This document shows, in pieces, positions 1 through 9,793 of a stretch of DNA of 64,000 nucleotides. The stretch is from assembly GCF_002127325.2 (NCBI RefSeq), contig NC_035436.2, positions 20,185,645-20,249,644 on the forward strand, written 5' to 3'. Both the position numbers and the translations under genes were made by a program. The DNA is from Helianthus annuus (lineage: Eukaryota; Streptophyta; Magnoliopsida; Asterales; Asteraceae). How positions within the stretch are numbered: the first letter of the stretch is position 1; each line of letters opens with the position of its first letter. The notes beneath the pieces are model-generated. The model saw nothing but the letters and a program-made list of their open reading frames with translations. It searched no databases and was not told the DNA's origin.

Positions 1-156
1 TAGCCGGGCCTCAGCCGGCCCCATACCCTTTAGTTTTAAAATAAAATAAAATAAATCTAAATCAAGTATATTATTTTGAATAATCAATCTAACTTTGGTA
101 AGTTAGCATTATTGATTTATTTCAACCCTCCATGTGCCCCACATTCACTTCTTCCT

Positions 157-166
157 CATAAATCCC
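157..166 (+). promoter_or_regulatory. Degenerate TATA-like site of RGP-A
   Basis: A CATAAATCC stretch followed by a CCCCTTCTC pyrimidine run lies about 45 bp before the RGP-A start codon. The second RGP copy has a perfect TATAAATA at the same place, followed by the same kind of pyrimidine run. This suggests the A-copy TATA box has lost its first base. Position and similarity are seen; function is inferred. Confidence 0.4.
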
Positions 167-201
167 CCCTTCTCAAACCCCTCCACCGCACCACCACCAC
201 C

Positions 202-2941
202 ATGTCTATCCCTGCAACCGTCGTAACACCACCATTAGTCAACGAACTCGACATCGTCATCCCCACCATCCGCAACCTCGATTTCCTCGAGCAGTGGCGA
301 CCCTTCTTCCAGCCCTACCATCTCATCATCGTTCAAGATGGAGATCCCACCAAAACCATCCGGGTACCCGATGGATTCGATTACGAACTCTACAACCGTA
401 ATGATATTAATCGGATCCTTGGCCCCAAATCCAGCTGTATCTCGTTCAAAGATTCTGCTTGTCGGTGCTTCGGCTTTCTTGTTTCCAAGAAGAAGTATAT
501 CTTCACCATTGATGACGACTGTTTCGTAAGTTTTTTTTTAATAATCCCCAATTTTTGAAATACCGAGTTGACTCAGTGAGTCGCGAGTTTAACGAAATAT
601 CCCCACTGAGTTCAGAATTTTAAATGTTTTTTTCCCTAAGACGGCTGCTTCGTAAGTTAATTTTCAAATTGTCTCTCCATTGTTTACTGAGTTGACTCAG
701 TGAGGACTTTTCGTTACCGAGTCCGGAATTGCAAACGAGTGAGTCCAGAATCGTAAACGAGTTATTTCTACTGAGTTGACTCACTGAGTTCAAGTCGTTT
801 TTGTAGACTGTTACCGGATCATGACACGTGTTATACATTATGGGTGTCGTAAGTTTTCTTTGATGTTTAATAATATTTTTTGTGTATTGAGTTGACTCAG
901 TGAGTCTGGGATTGCAAAACGAATCTTCTTTACTGAGTTGACTCAGCAAGTCTGAAACATAAACTAGTTTTCTCTACTGAGTTGAACTGGTAACCAGATC
1001 CGACACGTGTTATACATAATGGGTGAAATAATCTTCGTTTAGCATTTGTAAATTCTCCTCAATTTTGTGTACTGAGTTGACTCAGTGAGTCAGGGATCGT
1101 TAACGAGTTTTTAGATCTCGTTTTTTTGCATCTGAAGTCAACAGTAGCTAAGATTAGAAGAAGACTACTGTGGGCGATGGGTAGGTTGTTATTGTAGACT
1201 ATGATTAGATCGTGACACGTGTTAAGATCTAGTGTTGACCGTACGATTGTTGGGTTTGTAGGACCACTTAAATTTGTTGACTCTTTCTCAATTATGGGGA
1301 TCAAATAATTTTGACTTTTTGTTGTAGAATTAGGAATCACAATCAACCCCTAAAGTAGGGAAAAGTGGAAAAATCCCCATATTCTTTGACTAGGAATAGT
1401 AATTTTGCACTAAACATTTTAACTATCTAGTATCATGTGTGGACCTCATATATAGAATGCGGGTCAACCGACCGCGTAGTTTTTTCAGTTTCGTATGATA
1501 CGTATATATTACGATCGGAAATTACGGCCTTTTGACCGTCCCCGAGAGTCTTGAGTGCTGACCTAGAGATTTTTAACTTAAAATGTTGTATTTGAAAAAC
1601 AAAGGCGAAAAAAATGAGTATTGAATTTGGTTCAGTTATACATGATGAATGGTTATTTTTACGAGTATTACCGATCATTTTTACCTCTAAAGCCACATTG
1701 TAGCTTTTAGCTTTTATTGGGTTATCATTAATTACATGACTCGACCTGATCCAAACCGAAGCTTTATTTGTCGCCTTGTCGGTAAAAACAATCTTGGGTA
1801 CAGTATGGATCTTGTTCATCATGCTTAGGCTGAACGTTGTGGGGTGCCACCCACTAACGCCCCACCCTCCACAGAGGATTTGGCGACCGCTAAACCAAAA
1901 CCCATGGGGGCGACACCCAACTTTCTCCTTATTTCGTTAAATGTGCTAACTGCTAATGCCCAAGAGGGCTAAATCAGGTGGGGTCCACCCCCAATGCACC
2001 ACTAAACCTTTTTTTGTTTTTTTTTAATTTAATTTTTAGTTACTCCACAATGCATTAGTTAAAGGTGGGGTCCACCCCCAATGCACCACTAAGCCTTTTT
2101 TTGTTTTTTTTAATTTAATTTTTAGTTACTCCACATCGCATTAGTTAAAGGTGGGGTCCACCCCCAACGCACCACTAAACCTTTTTTTCGTTTTTTTTAT
2201 TTAATTTTTAGTTACTCCGCAACGCATTAGTTAAAGGGTTGCTTCCTGCCTATGTGGCGCTGACATGGCCTAGGAACCAACACTTTTTGGTTACTCCACA
2301 ACGCGTTGTCTTAGCTCTTCTTTTCTGTTTTGATTGTGAAATAACCCGTATAGCCCGATAGCCTCGGGACCACCCTCTGACAATAAAGTCAATATGTATA
2401 ATTGTCTATATACTATACATGTATATATAACATGTAAATGACTTTATGAGAGGACCAATGCTGCAATTCGACTTGTAACTAATGCATGCAATTTGACTTG
2501 TAGCCCGATCTTTTGGGACCAGTCTTAGGACCAGTTTGACTTGTATGAATAAATGGATATGGATGTTAGAAGAAAATGACGTTTCGACATTATAGCATTA
2601 ATGCAATCTATTATATGCATGAATGTTAAATTGTTAATTTAATTATTTTGAATTGAAATGAAGGTTGCTAAGGATCCAAGTGGACAAGAGATCAATGCAT
2701 TGGCACAACACATTCACAACCTGTTAACACCAGCAACGCCCTTTTTTTTCAACACATTGTACGACCCGTATAGGGAAGGTGCCGATTTCGTTAGGGGGTA
2801 TCCCTTCAGTTTAAGGGAAGGTGTCACCACAGCCATTTCTCATGGCCTTTGGCTTAATATCCCGGATTATGATGCCCCGACTCAACTCGTCAAGCCTCGT
2901 GAGCGCAACACCAGGTCCTATTTTTGTTTCAAGTCAAGAGT

Positions 2942-2983
<42 letters not shown>

Positions 2984-4064
2984 TCTAGATATAAACAGAT
3001 TATGTTTCATATCATCTGAATATTCGGATAAATCAGTTCTGAATAACCGACTCTATTACAAATTTGCAGGTATGTGGATGCTGTTTTGACCATCCCAAAA
3101 GAGACCCTTTTCCCTATGTGTGGGATGAACCTTGGTTTTCATAGGGAACTCATCGGGCCCGCCATGTATTTTGGGCTCATGGGAGACGGTCAACCCATTG
3201 GTCGGTATGACGACATGTGGGCTGGTTGGTGTGCTAAGGTATTTTAGTTTTTCATTGAATCATTTGTTTCTAGAGGTTGCATAGTGGATGGGTCAGGTCA
3301 GGTTTGATCAAAACGTTCAAATTTTTAAACGGGTCGTATCAGATTGGGTTGGCCAGAAACTCCTTATGTTCAATAATTCAAAGTTTTTTACAAACAAACT
3401 CTTTATTAAAGAGTAAATTACGTTTTTGGCCCCTGTGGTTATATTACTTTTAATATAGTAGCCCAAAATAAGATTTTTTAACATATCTGACCCCATGGTC
3501 TCTATAACTAACCATTTTGGCCCCCATGATCTCTAGACTTAGGGGCCAAAATGGTTAGTTATAGAGACCATGGGGGCAGATATGTTAAAAATTCCTATTT
3601 TGGGCTAATATAGTAAAAGTGATATAACCACAGGGGCAGATATGTTAAAAATTCCTTTTAGTTTATTAAAAAGCTATTTGGGTTCATATATTGATCAAGT
3701 TAGTGTGAAACTGTAGGTGATATGTGACCATTTGGGGCTAGGAGTGAAAACAGGGTTGCCATACATTTGGCATAGCAAAGCAAGCAACCCATTTGTCAAC
3801 TTAAAGAAGGAATACAAAGGCATCTACTGGCAAGAAGACATCATTCCATTTTTCCAAAACGTCACGCTCCCGAAAGAATGCACAACCCCACAACAATGCT
3901 ACATCGAGCTCTCGAAGCTCGTGAAGGAAAAACTTGGCCCGATTGATCCTTACTTTGAGAAGCTTGGCGATGCCATGGTTACCTGGATTGATGCTTGGGA
4001 TGAGCTTAACCCGTCAACCGATGGTGCAACCACAGCCAAAGTCGAGCCTTCTAAATCCAAGTAG
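202..4064 (+). CDS. RGP: Reversibly glycosylated polypeptide / UDP-arabinopyranose mutase, copy A (4 exons)
   Basis: Class 1 RGP proteins interconvert UDP-arabinopyranose and UDP-arabinofuranose for cell-wall arabinan synthesis, in the cytosol and at the Golgi surface. Exons are 202-525, 2664-2914, 3070-3238 and 3717-4064, all with GT-AG borders, giving 363 aa, the usual family length. The start is the ATG opening MSIPATVV; upstream in-frame codons look non-coding. The DDD metal-binding motif is at residues 104-106, ending exon 1. FSLREG carries R159, equivalent to the arginine reported as the glycosylated and essential residue in plant UAMs. Two positions in a normally invariant stretch differ: G214 and H216 in MNLGFHREL, where copy B and most RGPs have A and D. 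E203 replaces the usual G in TIPKGTL. Intron 1 (2138 bp) is long and repeat-rich. The reading frame is intact; whether the protein is fully active is uncertain. Confidence 0.93.
565..1226 (+). repeat. GAGTTGACTCA array with CACGTG boxes in RGP-A intron 1
   Basis: Seven close copies of GAGTTGACTCA(G/C)TGAG start near 565, 689, 773, 889, 935, 979 and 1073. Each contains the W-box core TTGAC and most contain TGACTCA. Interleaved are three CACGTG palindromes at 825-830, 1004-1009 and 1216-1221. Two of these sit in a longer repeated block ending ACACGTGTTATACAT. The array lies in the 5' half of the first intron, where plant introns often carry enhancers. The repeats are seen; a regulatory role is inference. 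Confidence 0.7.
1976..2236 (+). repeat. Three tandem ~86-bp repeats in RGP-A intron 1
   Basis: Units starting at 1976, 2063 and 2149 each run from AGGTGGGGTCCACCCCC through a poly-T stretch to TTACTCCACAACGCATTAG. GTGGGGTCCACCCC is a near-palindrome. The first two periods are 87 and 86 bp. Confidence 0.8.
2943..2982 (+). repeat. Poly-T tract (40 T) in RGP-A intron 2
   Basis: An uninterrupted run of 40 T lies 28 bp after the exon 2 donor. It is absent from intron 2 of the second copy. It will be length-variable and error-prone in sequencing. Confidence 0.9.
3412..3655. mobile_element. Compact fold-back MULE-type MITE in RGP-A intron 3
   Basis: The left arm starts GAGTAAATTACGTTTTTGGC and contains CATGGTCTCTATAACTAACC. 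The right arm contains the reverse complement, GGTTAGTTATAGAGACCATG. The arms match those of the larger MULE at 36015-36826, so this is a deletion derivative of the same family. The right terminus is degraded and no target duplication was recognised. Confidence 0.75.
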
Positions 4065-4307
4065 ATGTTTACTCGAGTAACGTCAACTTGCATTAGCTCA
4101 CTGTTTTTACTTTCCTTTACTGTTGAAATAATGCGTTTGTCACCGGCTTTATATAGACTATTTAAGCGAGTTTGTTCGAGATACATAACTTATACTTCTA
4201 TCTATGAATGTATGATCATATTGTCATTTTTGGTTGTGTTTGGATATGCATTTTAAAAGGGTATCGTTTGATTTTAAACGAGTAGACGACATGAAGTTAG
4301 AAACCAT

Positions 4308-5211
4308 GTAAGAGTAAACAGGTCGAGCTGGTCATGAGCTACTTGAGATCCGCTCGATGAAAGCTCAAATTGAGCAGAGCTTGAAAAACTACTAACGAGC
4401 CAAACCTAAGCTCTAGATATATAACTCAAAACAAGACGACTCTATACACTATAAGTAAAACAAACTCAACTCAACTCAACTCGTATGCATTGGCGAAGGA
4501 TAATGGGTGCCCGGGGGTACACCCGCCCACCCCAATGTTTCGGTTAGAAGTGTATATGGTCTGATTTTTTGTCCGAAAATTTTAAAATTATATAGGATCG
4601 CCCCCCGATTATTTTTCCTAAATAATGGGTAGTTTGGTAAATATATTTTAACTCTTATTTTATTTGTTTAACCCTTGATTACCGACCACACAATAAAATA
4701 AATATCTCACAAATAGCTTCATGATTTACATAGAAAAAGAAATTGTTGATAAGTTTGATTCGGAAGACATATTTGATGAATTCAAAAATCTTAAAGGTTG
4801 CCAGGCTGAGTTGTAATTCTTCGTCTAGGTTTCATTTATCTCGTATCATTATATATATAGGTCTTTTGTTTGTTATACAATATTTAGTTTTTCTATGTGC
4901 AAGAACAGGTCATTTGAATAAATGAATTTTTTTAGTTTTATTTGAAACTATTATTATTTGACATGACCTGAATCGAATAGCCGACCCGACCCAAAACATA
5001 ATGATAGGAAAAATTTTTTGGGTCCCATCACTTTACGCCCCCTCGAAACTTTTGGTCAAGCTCCGCCACTGCTCGTATGCCCCCATCGACGTTTCTAAGA
5101 AATGTAACAATAGTAAACCTAAGCTCGAGTTTTAGACTAAGCACAACACAAGCCAAATCAAGCACTCACTAACTAAAACAGGCTCGACTTGACTCGTTCA
5201 CACCCTAGACT
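4308..5211. mobile_element. Degenerate GAGCTCG-rich element split by a hAT insertion
   Basis: Repeated GAGCTCG / CTCGAGC words run from 4308 to 4480 and resume at about 5090-5211, ending CTCGTTCACACCCTAG. The middle is occupied by the hAT element at 4498-5071. No coding capacity is seen. The outer boundaries are approximate. Confidence 0.5.
4498..5071. mobile_element. Non-autonomous hAT element, 8-bp TSD CTCGTATG
   Basis: Termini are CATTGGCGAA and TCCGCCACTG; the inverted repeat consensus in this window is CAGTGGCGGA. The element is flanked by a perfect 8-bp duplication CTCGTATG (4490-4497 and 5072-5079), the hAT hallmark. Relatives are at 9534, 14981 and 54824. No transposase ORF is present. 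Confidence 0.85.
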
Positions 5212-5296
5212 TTTCACCGCAAAATCTAACAATAGCAAACCCAAAAATTCAAAAAACAAGAAAATAAAACATAAGAAAAAACATTTGGATTAAAAC

Positions 5297-6106
5297 TCAT
5301 GTTGGAACTAGAATACTTTTGTGTTCACTACTACACTCTAATGCAACAATAGCAAGTGCAAACACCACTACAACTAAACTAACAAACCACTTCCCAACAC
5401 AACCACCACCACCACCCTTCACCGCGGCCACCCTTCCCCCCCTCTCCGCCACATCCAACTGCGATGAACCCGTACAAGAACCACCACCGCCACCACTCTT
5501 CACCGCCGCCCTTACACCCTTCCCCGCCACATCCAACCGTGATGAACCCGTACAAGAACCACCATCACCACCACTCTCCGCCGCCGCCCTTACACCCTTC
5601 CCCGCCACATCCAACCGCGATAAACCCGTACAAGAACCACCATCACCACCGCTCTTCACCACCGCCCTTACACCCTTCCCCGCCACATCCAACTGCGATG
5701 AACCCGTACAAGAACCACCAAAACCACTCAATTGATTGTACTTATCATAATTTTCAAAACCCTTGCAGGAAATCTCTGTACTAACTTCACTTTCTTCATC
5801 AAAATCAAAACATTCACCATCAATTCCATTAGCCTCTGCTTCATTTATCTCAACTGCATCTTGATCATGGTGTCCTGAATTGTGTGAACACTCTTTTGCA
5901 GGCGAATATTCGTTCTGCAACAGTGTCATGAGTTCTTTGGGTGAATCCTCGTACGGATGAAAGACACGGTGGTCTCCGGCGACGGTGGTGGTGGTGGAAC
6001 TCCGGCGATTGGATCTGGAAAATGATTGTTTGATGGAATCCCATTCTTTTTGGAGGGTTTTGAATTGTTTTTGAAGTGGGTCGTCTTGTTGTTGTTCATC
6101 GTACAT
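5297..6106 (-). CDS. Unrecognised acidic, tail-anchored membrane protein with 26-aa repeats
   Basis: An intronless 269-aa ORF opening MYDEQQQDDPLQKQFKTLQK; in-frame codons upstream of this ATG are preceded only by TTG. The N-terminal third is polar. FHPYEDSPKELMTLLQNEYS near residues 54-75 looks conserved-like, followed by an acidic stretch. Residues about 124-219 are Gly/Ser-rich units around SCTGSSQLDVAGKGVRA, encoded by a 78-bp minisatellite. A single hydrophobic segment (WFVSLVVVVFALAIVALECS, about 240-259) lies ten residues from the C-terminus and there is no signal peptide, so a tail-anchored topology is likely. I do not recognise the family. The ORF spans the whole minisatellite without a stop and the C-terminal anchor is intact, which favours a real gene. 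Confidence 0.7.
   Translation of the reverse strand: MYDEQQQDDPLQKQFKTLQKEWDSIKQSFSRSNRRSSTTTTVAGDHRVFHPYEDSPKELMTLLQNEYSPAKECSHNSGHHDQDAVEINEAEANGIDGECFDFDEESEVSTEISCKGFENYDKYNQLSGFGGSCTGSSQLDVAGKGVRAVVKSGGDGGSCTGLSRLDVAGKGVRAAAESGGDGGSCTGSSRLDVAGKGVRAAVKSGGGGGSCTGSSQLDVAERGGRVAAVKGGGGGCVGKWFVSLVVVVFALAIVALECSSEHKSILVPT
5451..5735. repeat. 78-bp coding minisatellite (about 4 units)
   Basis: Units begin ACATCCAAC at 5451, 5529, 5607 and 5685, an exact 78-bp period, with a partial unit before 5451. The period is 26 codons, so gain or loss of units keeps the minus-strand reading frame. Units differ by a few substitutions only. Confidence 0.9.
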
Positions 6107-6365
6107 CGAGAAAACTGTTTTATTGGAGATTGTTGCGGGATTTGATGAACTCGTGATCTGGATTTGAACCTTGATTGATATTTGATCCAACAACAACGGT
6201 TGTTAGTAGTTTTTGAAAGTGGAATATGGGGTTGCCTTATTTGGGTTTCAAATTATTTTATTATTATTTTGGGTTTAGTTTGGATACCCTAATAAATAAT
6301 TACTGGAATTTCATTTGTTTTTGAGAAAAATATTCGGACTTTAATTTGTCTATTTTTCACCTTTA

Positions 6366-6868
6366 GTCAACTTTTTAAAATTACATTTATAGTCACTAAG
6401 TTTTTGAATTTCGTTTCTGAATAGTCCTTGACGTGGATGAGTGTTAGTTTTTGATGTTAGGTGCGTGTAAAATGACAAAAATACCTTTAATGTCAAATTA
6501 ATAACAAAAAAGTTAAAAGAAATATAATTAATATTTTACAATTTTTGTAGGACCCACAACCCACCCTATCTACTTCATCTTCCTCACAACACACCCATCT
6601 ACCCCCCCCACCCCACATAGAAATCACAAACGTAAGAAATAAGACATCTGAATCAGGGTAGGGTGGGTGGTGGGTCTTACATAAATTGTAAAATATTAAT
6701 TATATATTTTTTTAACTTTTTAGTTATTAATTTGACAGTAAGAGTATTTTTGTCATTTCACATACACCTAACACTAAAACTAAAACTAACCCCCATCTAC
6801 GCCAGGGACTATTTGGGAACGAAATTCAAAAACTTGGGGACTATATGTGTAATTTTAGAAAGTTGGAG
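6366..6868. mobile_element. Long fold-back element
   Basis: Inverted arms (6366-6571 and 6655-6868) carry TCACTAAGTTTTTGAATTTCG against CGAAATTCAAAAACTTGGGG, and ACAAAAATACC against GGTATTTTTGTC-type counterparts. The loop is C-rich (CCCACCCCACATAG). The arms resemble those of the MULE at 16980-18411. No clear target duplication was found. Confidence 0.65.
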
Positions 6869-6869
6869 A

Positions 6870-7010
6870 ATATAAATAAACGAACACGAACGAATGTAAA
6901 TAAACGTATATGAATACATAAACGAACATATTATCGAACAAAGTCGAATGAACAAGACCTTTGTTCATTTGGTTAATTGAACGAAATTTCTTGATCATGC
7001 CTTTTCATTT
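6870..7010. repeat. CGAACGAAC-type repeat
   Basis: AAACGAACACGAACGAATG and related words are repeated. The same motif family fills part of FIST-D intron 9 (58413-58985). Element class is not determined. Confidence 0.45.
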
Positions 7011-7014
7011 ATTA

Positions 7015-7279
7015 AAGGCAAATTGGAAAATAATAATCCCACCATTGTGAAATTGGCCAATAATAATCCCAAGTCAGGAATTAGCCAATAATAATCCCAC
7101 CTCGTCCATTTTTGGAAAATAATACTCCAAATGCTGACGTGGCACTTTTGTCGTTTAGTGATTGTGGATTATTATTTTTCAAAAATGGACGAGGTGGGAT
7201 TATTATTGGCTAATTCCTGACTTGGGATTATTATTGGCCAATTTCACAATGGTGGGATTATTATTTTCCAATTTGCCTT
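7015..7279. mobile_element. Near-perfect 265-bp fold-back MITE, TSD TATTA
   Basis: Arms of about 115 bp are almost exact inverted copies, from AAGGCAAATTGGAAAATAAT to its complement ending ATTTGCCTT. Each arm contains three repeats of TAATAATCCCA. TATTA flanks both sides. The loop is about 40 bp around GCTGACGTGGCAC. It could fold into a long hairpin RNA if transcribed. Confidence 0.8.
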
Positions 7280-7931
7280 TATTAAACGAACGAGTATAAA
7301 CAAACTTTCCGTCAAACAATTTCCGAACTCTTTGCTACCCCTTCCGTTTATTCTCACCCTCACTTTACATACATAAAACAGAGCTACCACTCACACTCAG
7401 TTGCTTGCTTCGCTCAATAGCATAATATATGGGATTATATATGGGGGCCTAACGAACCCTAAATTGTTGAGCTACCACCAAATTAACGACAGTGTTGCAC
7501 TCATCCACTCGATTCGACAGTCATTCCTCAGGTAATCAAACACCTTCTGTCGTTATTTACACACCTTTCAATTTTCACAACTGTGTTTGAGAATTAACCT
7601 GTGAGTAAGCTAACCCTAATTTTGGTTCTTGAGTCACAATGTCGAGAATTGATGAAGTTGAGTTTGATTTTGATATTTGGCAAGTAGTTAGTTAAATCGT
7701 GTATATCTTATTACTAGTTAATGATTATTAGTGTAGAAAATGTTATTTGGAAACAGTTTAGAGTTAAATGCCATTTTACTCCCTCTGGTTTGGGTCATTT
7801 TGCCAGTTTAGTCCGAAGGTTTCATTTTTTATCTGTTCCAAAAAGGTTTCACCGTTGCCATTTTAGTCCACTGGTTTCACTTCATCCATTCTATTTTTTC
7901 TGTTGTTAACGAGAAAAGGCAATTCGGTCAT

Positions 7932-8563
7932 CTTGGTTTAAAAAAGCGCGCTTTAAGCGAGCTTAAAGCGTGAGGCGCTGAAGCGCTGGGAATGTCGCTT
8001 TTTTTGCTCTGAGGCGTCACAACACGTGAAGCGTTTTGAGGTGAGCTTTAAGCGCGAAGCGACCTTGGTTTGAGGCAACGCTTCAGCCCAATCAGGTGCA
8101 AAAAACGGTGCTCAGGCGCAGCACATAAGTTTTAGAAAACAAAAGGTAACACTAATGACCATTAAAAACGAATCTGAGTGCAGCGTGCAAAAACTGCCTC
8201 ACGCACGAGTTCAACCAACTATTAGCTACATGATCTTATTGAGTGATGTTGATGGAGATGAATACGTACTTGATTATGATGATTATTGATTAAAGACTAT
8301 TTTTATGTTTTAAGTGTGTTTCGACTTTAATTTATGTTTTAACTATGTTTTTTATGTGTTAAGTGTGTTTTTAATCATGTTTTTGTGTTTATTATTGATT
8401 AACAAGTAGAATAGGTCATATTGATGTGTACAATATATATATATATATTTTTTTTAATTTTGAGCGCTTCGTATGTGTGAAGCTCTCGCTTTGTGCTTGA
8501 AGCTTCGCTTATAGCTTTTGGAACCAAAACGCTTCGGAGCGCCTCACGCTTTTTTAAACCAAG
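7932..8563. mobile_element. hAT-type MITE nested in the Pack-MULE, TSD TCGGTCAT
   Basis: The 17-bp terminal inverted repeat is CTTGGTTTAAAAAAGCG and its exact complement. It is flanked by a perfect 8-bp duplication TCGGTCAT (7924-7931 and 8564-8571). The interior is rich in AAGCGC / GCGCTT words. It has no ORF. Confidence 0.88.
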
Positions 8564-8581
8564 TCGGTCATTTTATATGTA

Positions 8582-8652
8582 ATCTTTGATTATGTGAAGG
8601 TTATACACTCACTACATTGATCACTAAAATGGCGTTACCGACAACTATCTAG
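8582..8652 (+). pseudogene. Captured FIST-A start fragment; 7-codon upstream ORF
   Basis: 8582-8649 copies 8958-9019 (end of the FIST-A 5'UTR plus the first seven codons) with a 4-bp insertion and one substitution. The copied ATG at 8629 reads MALPTTI and then meets TAG at 8650-8652. The copy lies in the loop between the arms of the MULE. It is not a functional gene, but it would be an upstream ORF if transcription of FIST-A starts before it. Confidence 0.85.
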
Positions 8653-9000
8653 AAGGGCAATTCGGCCATATAAAATGACCGAATTGCCCTTCTCGTTAAC
8701 AGAAAAAATGGATGAAGTTAACCCAGTGGACTAAAATGGCAACGGTGAAACCTTTTTGGACCTACAGGCGAAAAATGAAACTTTGGACTAAACTGACAAA
8801 ATGGCCCAAATAACAGGGACTAAAATGGCATTTAACTCAATAGTTTATTAAATATTTTAGAGGCAAATTATATATTTGTATCTGTGAACTTGAAATTGGT
8901 AAGGTTGTTATATGTGGGATTGTTGTTTAAATTTGAAGTTATTTCTTATGAGGAATGATCTTTGATTATGTGAAGGTTATACACTACAATGATCACTAAA

Positions 9001-9749
9001 ATGGCGTTACCGACAACTATCGAAAAGCTCGACATAGACGTTCTTCAGAACATACTCGCCAGGCTTTCGGCTGTTGATTTTGCGTCTGCTGATTGCGTTA
9101 GCCGCTCGTGGAACCATGTTTGCAGTCGCATCCTTTGTCGCCCCAAGTTCGCCTCCGCATGCTCGAACAATCCTTCCCTCCTTGTAACTTATTTCAATCG
9201 CTAAATTATACACCAGTAGTAACTTATACTCTTAATCATGTCATGTAATCATTTTTTTCTTTTTGTGCCCCAATTTTCATTAGGTTGCTATTGAAGAAGT
9301 GGCAAATGAAGTACTATCGAAGCTAATTCGTCCTCAATTTGCCATTCTTTCCGTCGGAAGTTTGTTCAGTATGCAAGAGGCTTTCCAACTCGTATGTTAT
9401 TGAATTTCAAACCGATGAATCTTAACGAATTTCTGTGAATTTATGCTATCTTTTCAAAGTTTGCAAGGACGAGTCATAGTTGTCAATAGCGATCGCTATA
9501 GCGAATAGCGTAGCGTATAGGTCGAAGGTCGCTCAGTAGCGGAACTAGCCCAAAAAATTAGGGGTATCCTAATTTTTTTTAGGATCAGGGATATCCTTTA
9601 TATAACGGAAACGGAGTTGAGGGGTATTTTTACACTACGGAGACGAGGTTGAGGGGTAGCCCGTGCTACCCCTAGTAATACTATAAGTCCGCCTCTGAGG
9701 TTGCTACAGGGTATGTAGCCATATATATAGCGGGATTTCAGTTATTAAC

Positions 9750-9793
<44 letters not shown>

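Larger units (their letters stand above)
7761..8838. mobile_element. Pack-MULE-like fold-back element upstream of FIST-A
   Basis: Inverted arms of about 180 bp start GAGTTAAATGCCATTTTACT and end with the complement GGCATTTAACTC. The flanks carry a 9-bp target duplication with one mismatch (AACAGTTTA at 7752-7760, AATAGTTTA at 8839-8847), as expected for a Mutator-like element. Between the arms lie a 632-bp hAT insertion and a 68-bp copy of the start of the downstream F-box gene. The element ends 162 bp before the FIST-A ATG, within its probable promoter or 5'UTR. Confidence 0.8.

Noticed and set aside
5319..5784. Plus-strand proline- and histidine-rich ORFs
   Set aside because: Antisense shadows of the minisatellite in the minus-strand gene, which has the better start, anchor and composition.
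8989..9000. Upstream in-frame ATG of FIST-A (MITK) as the start
   Set aside because: Possible, but the sister genes begin near MALPTTI, and the captured copy has TTG at this position; kept as an alternative.
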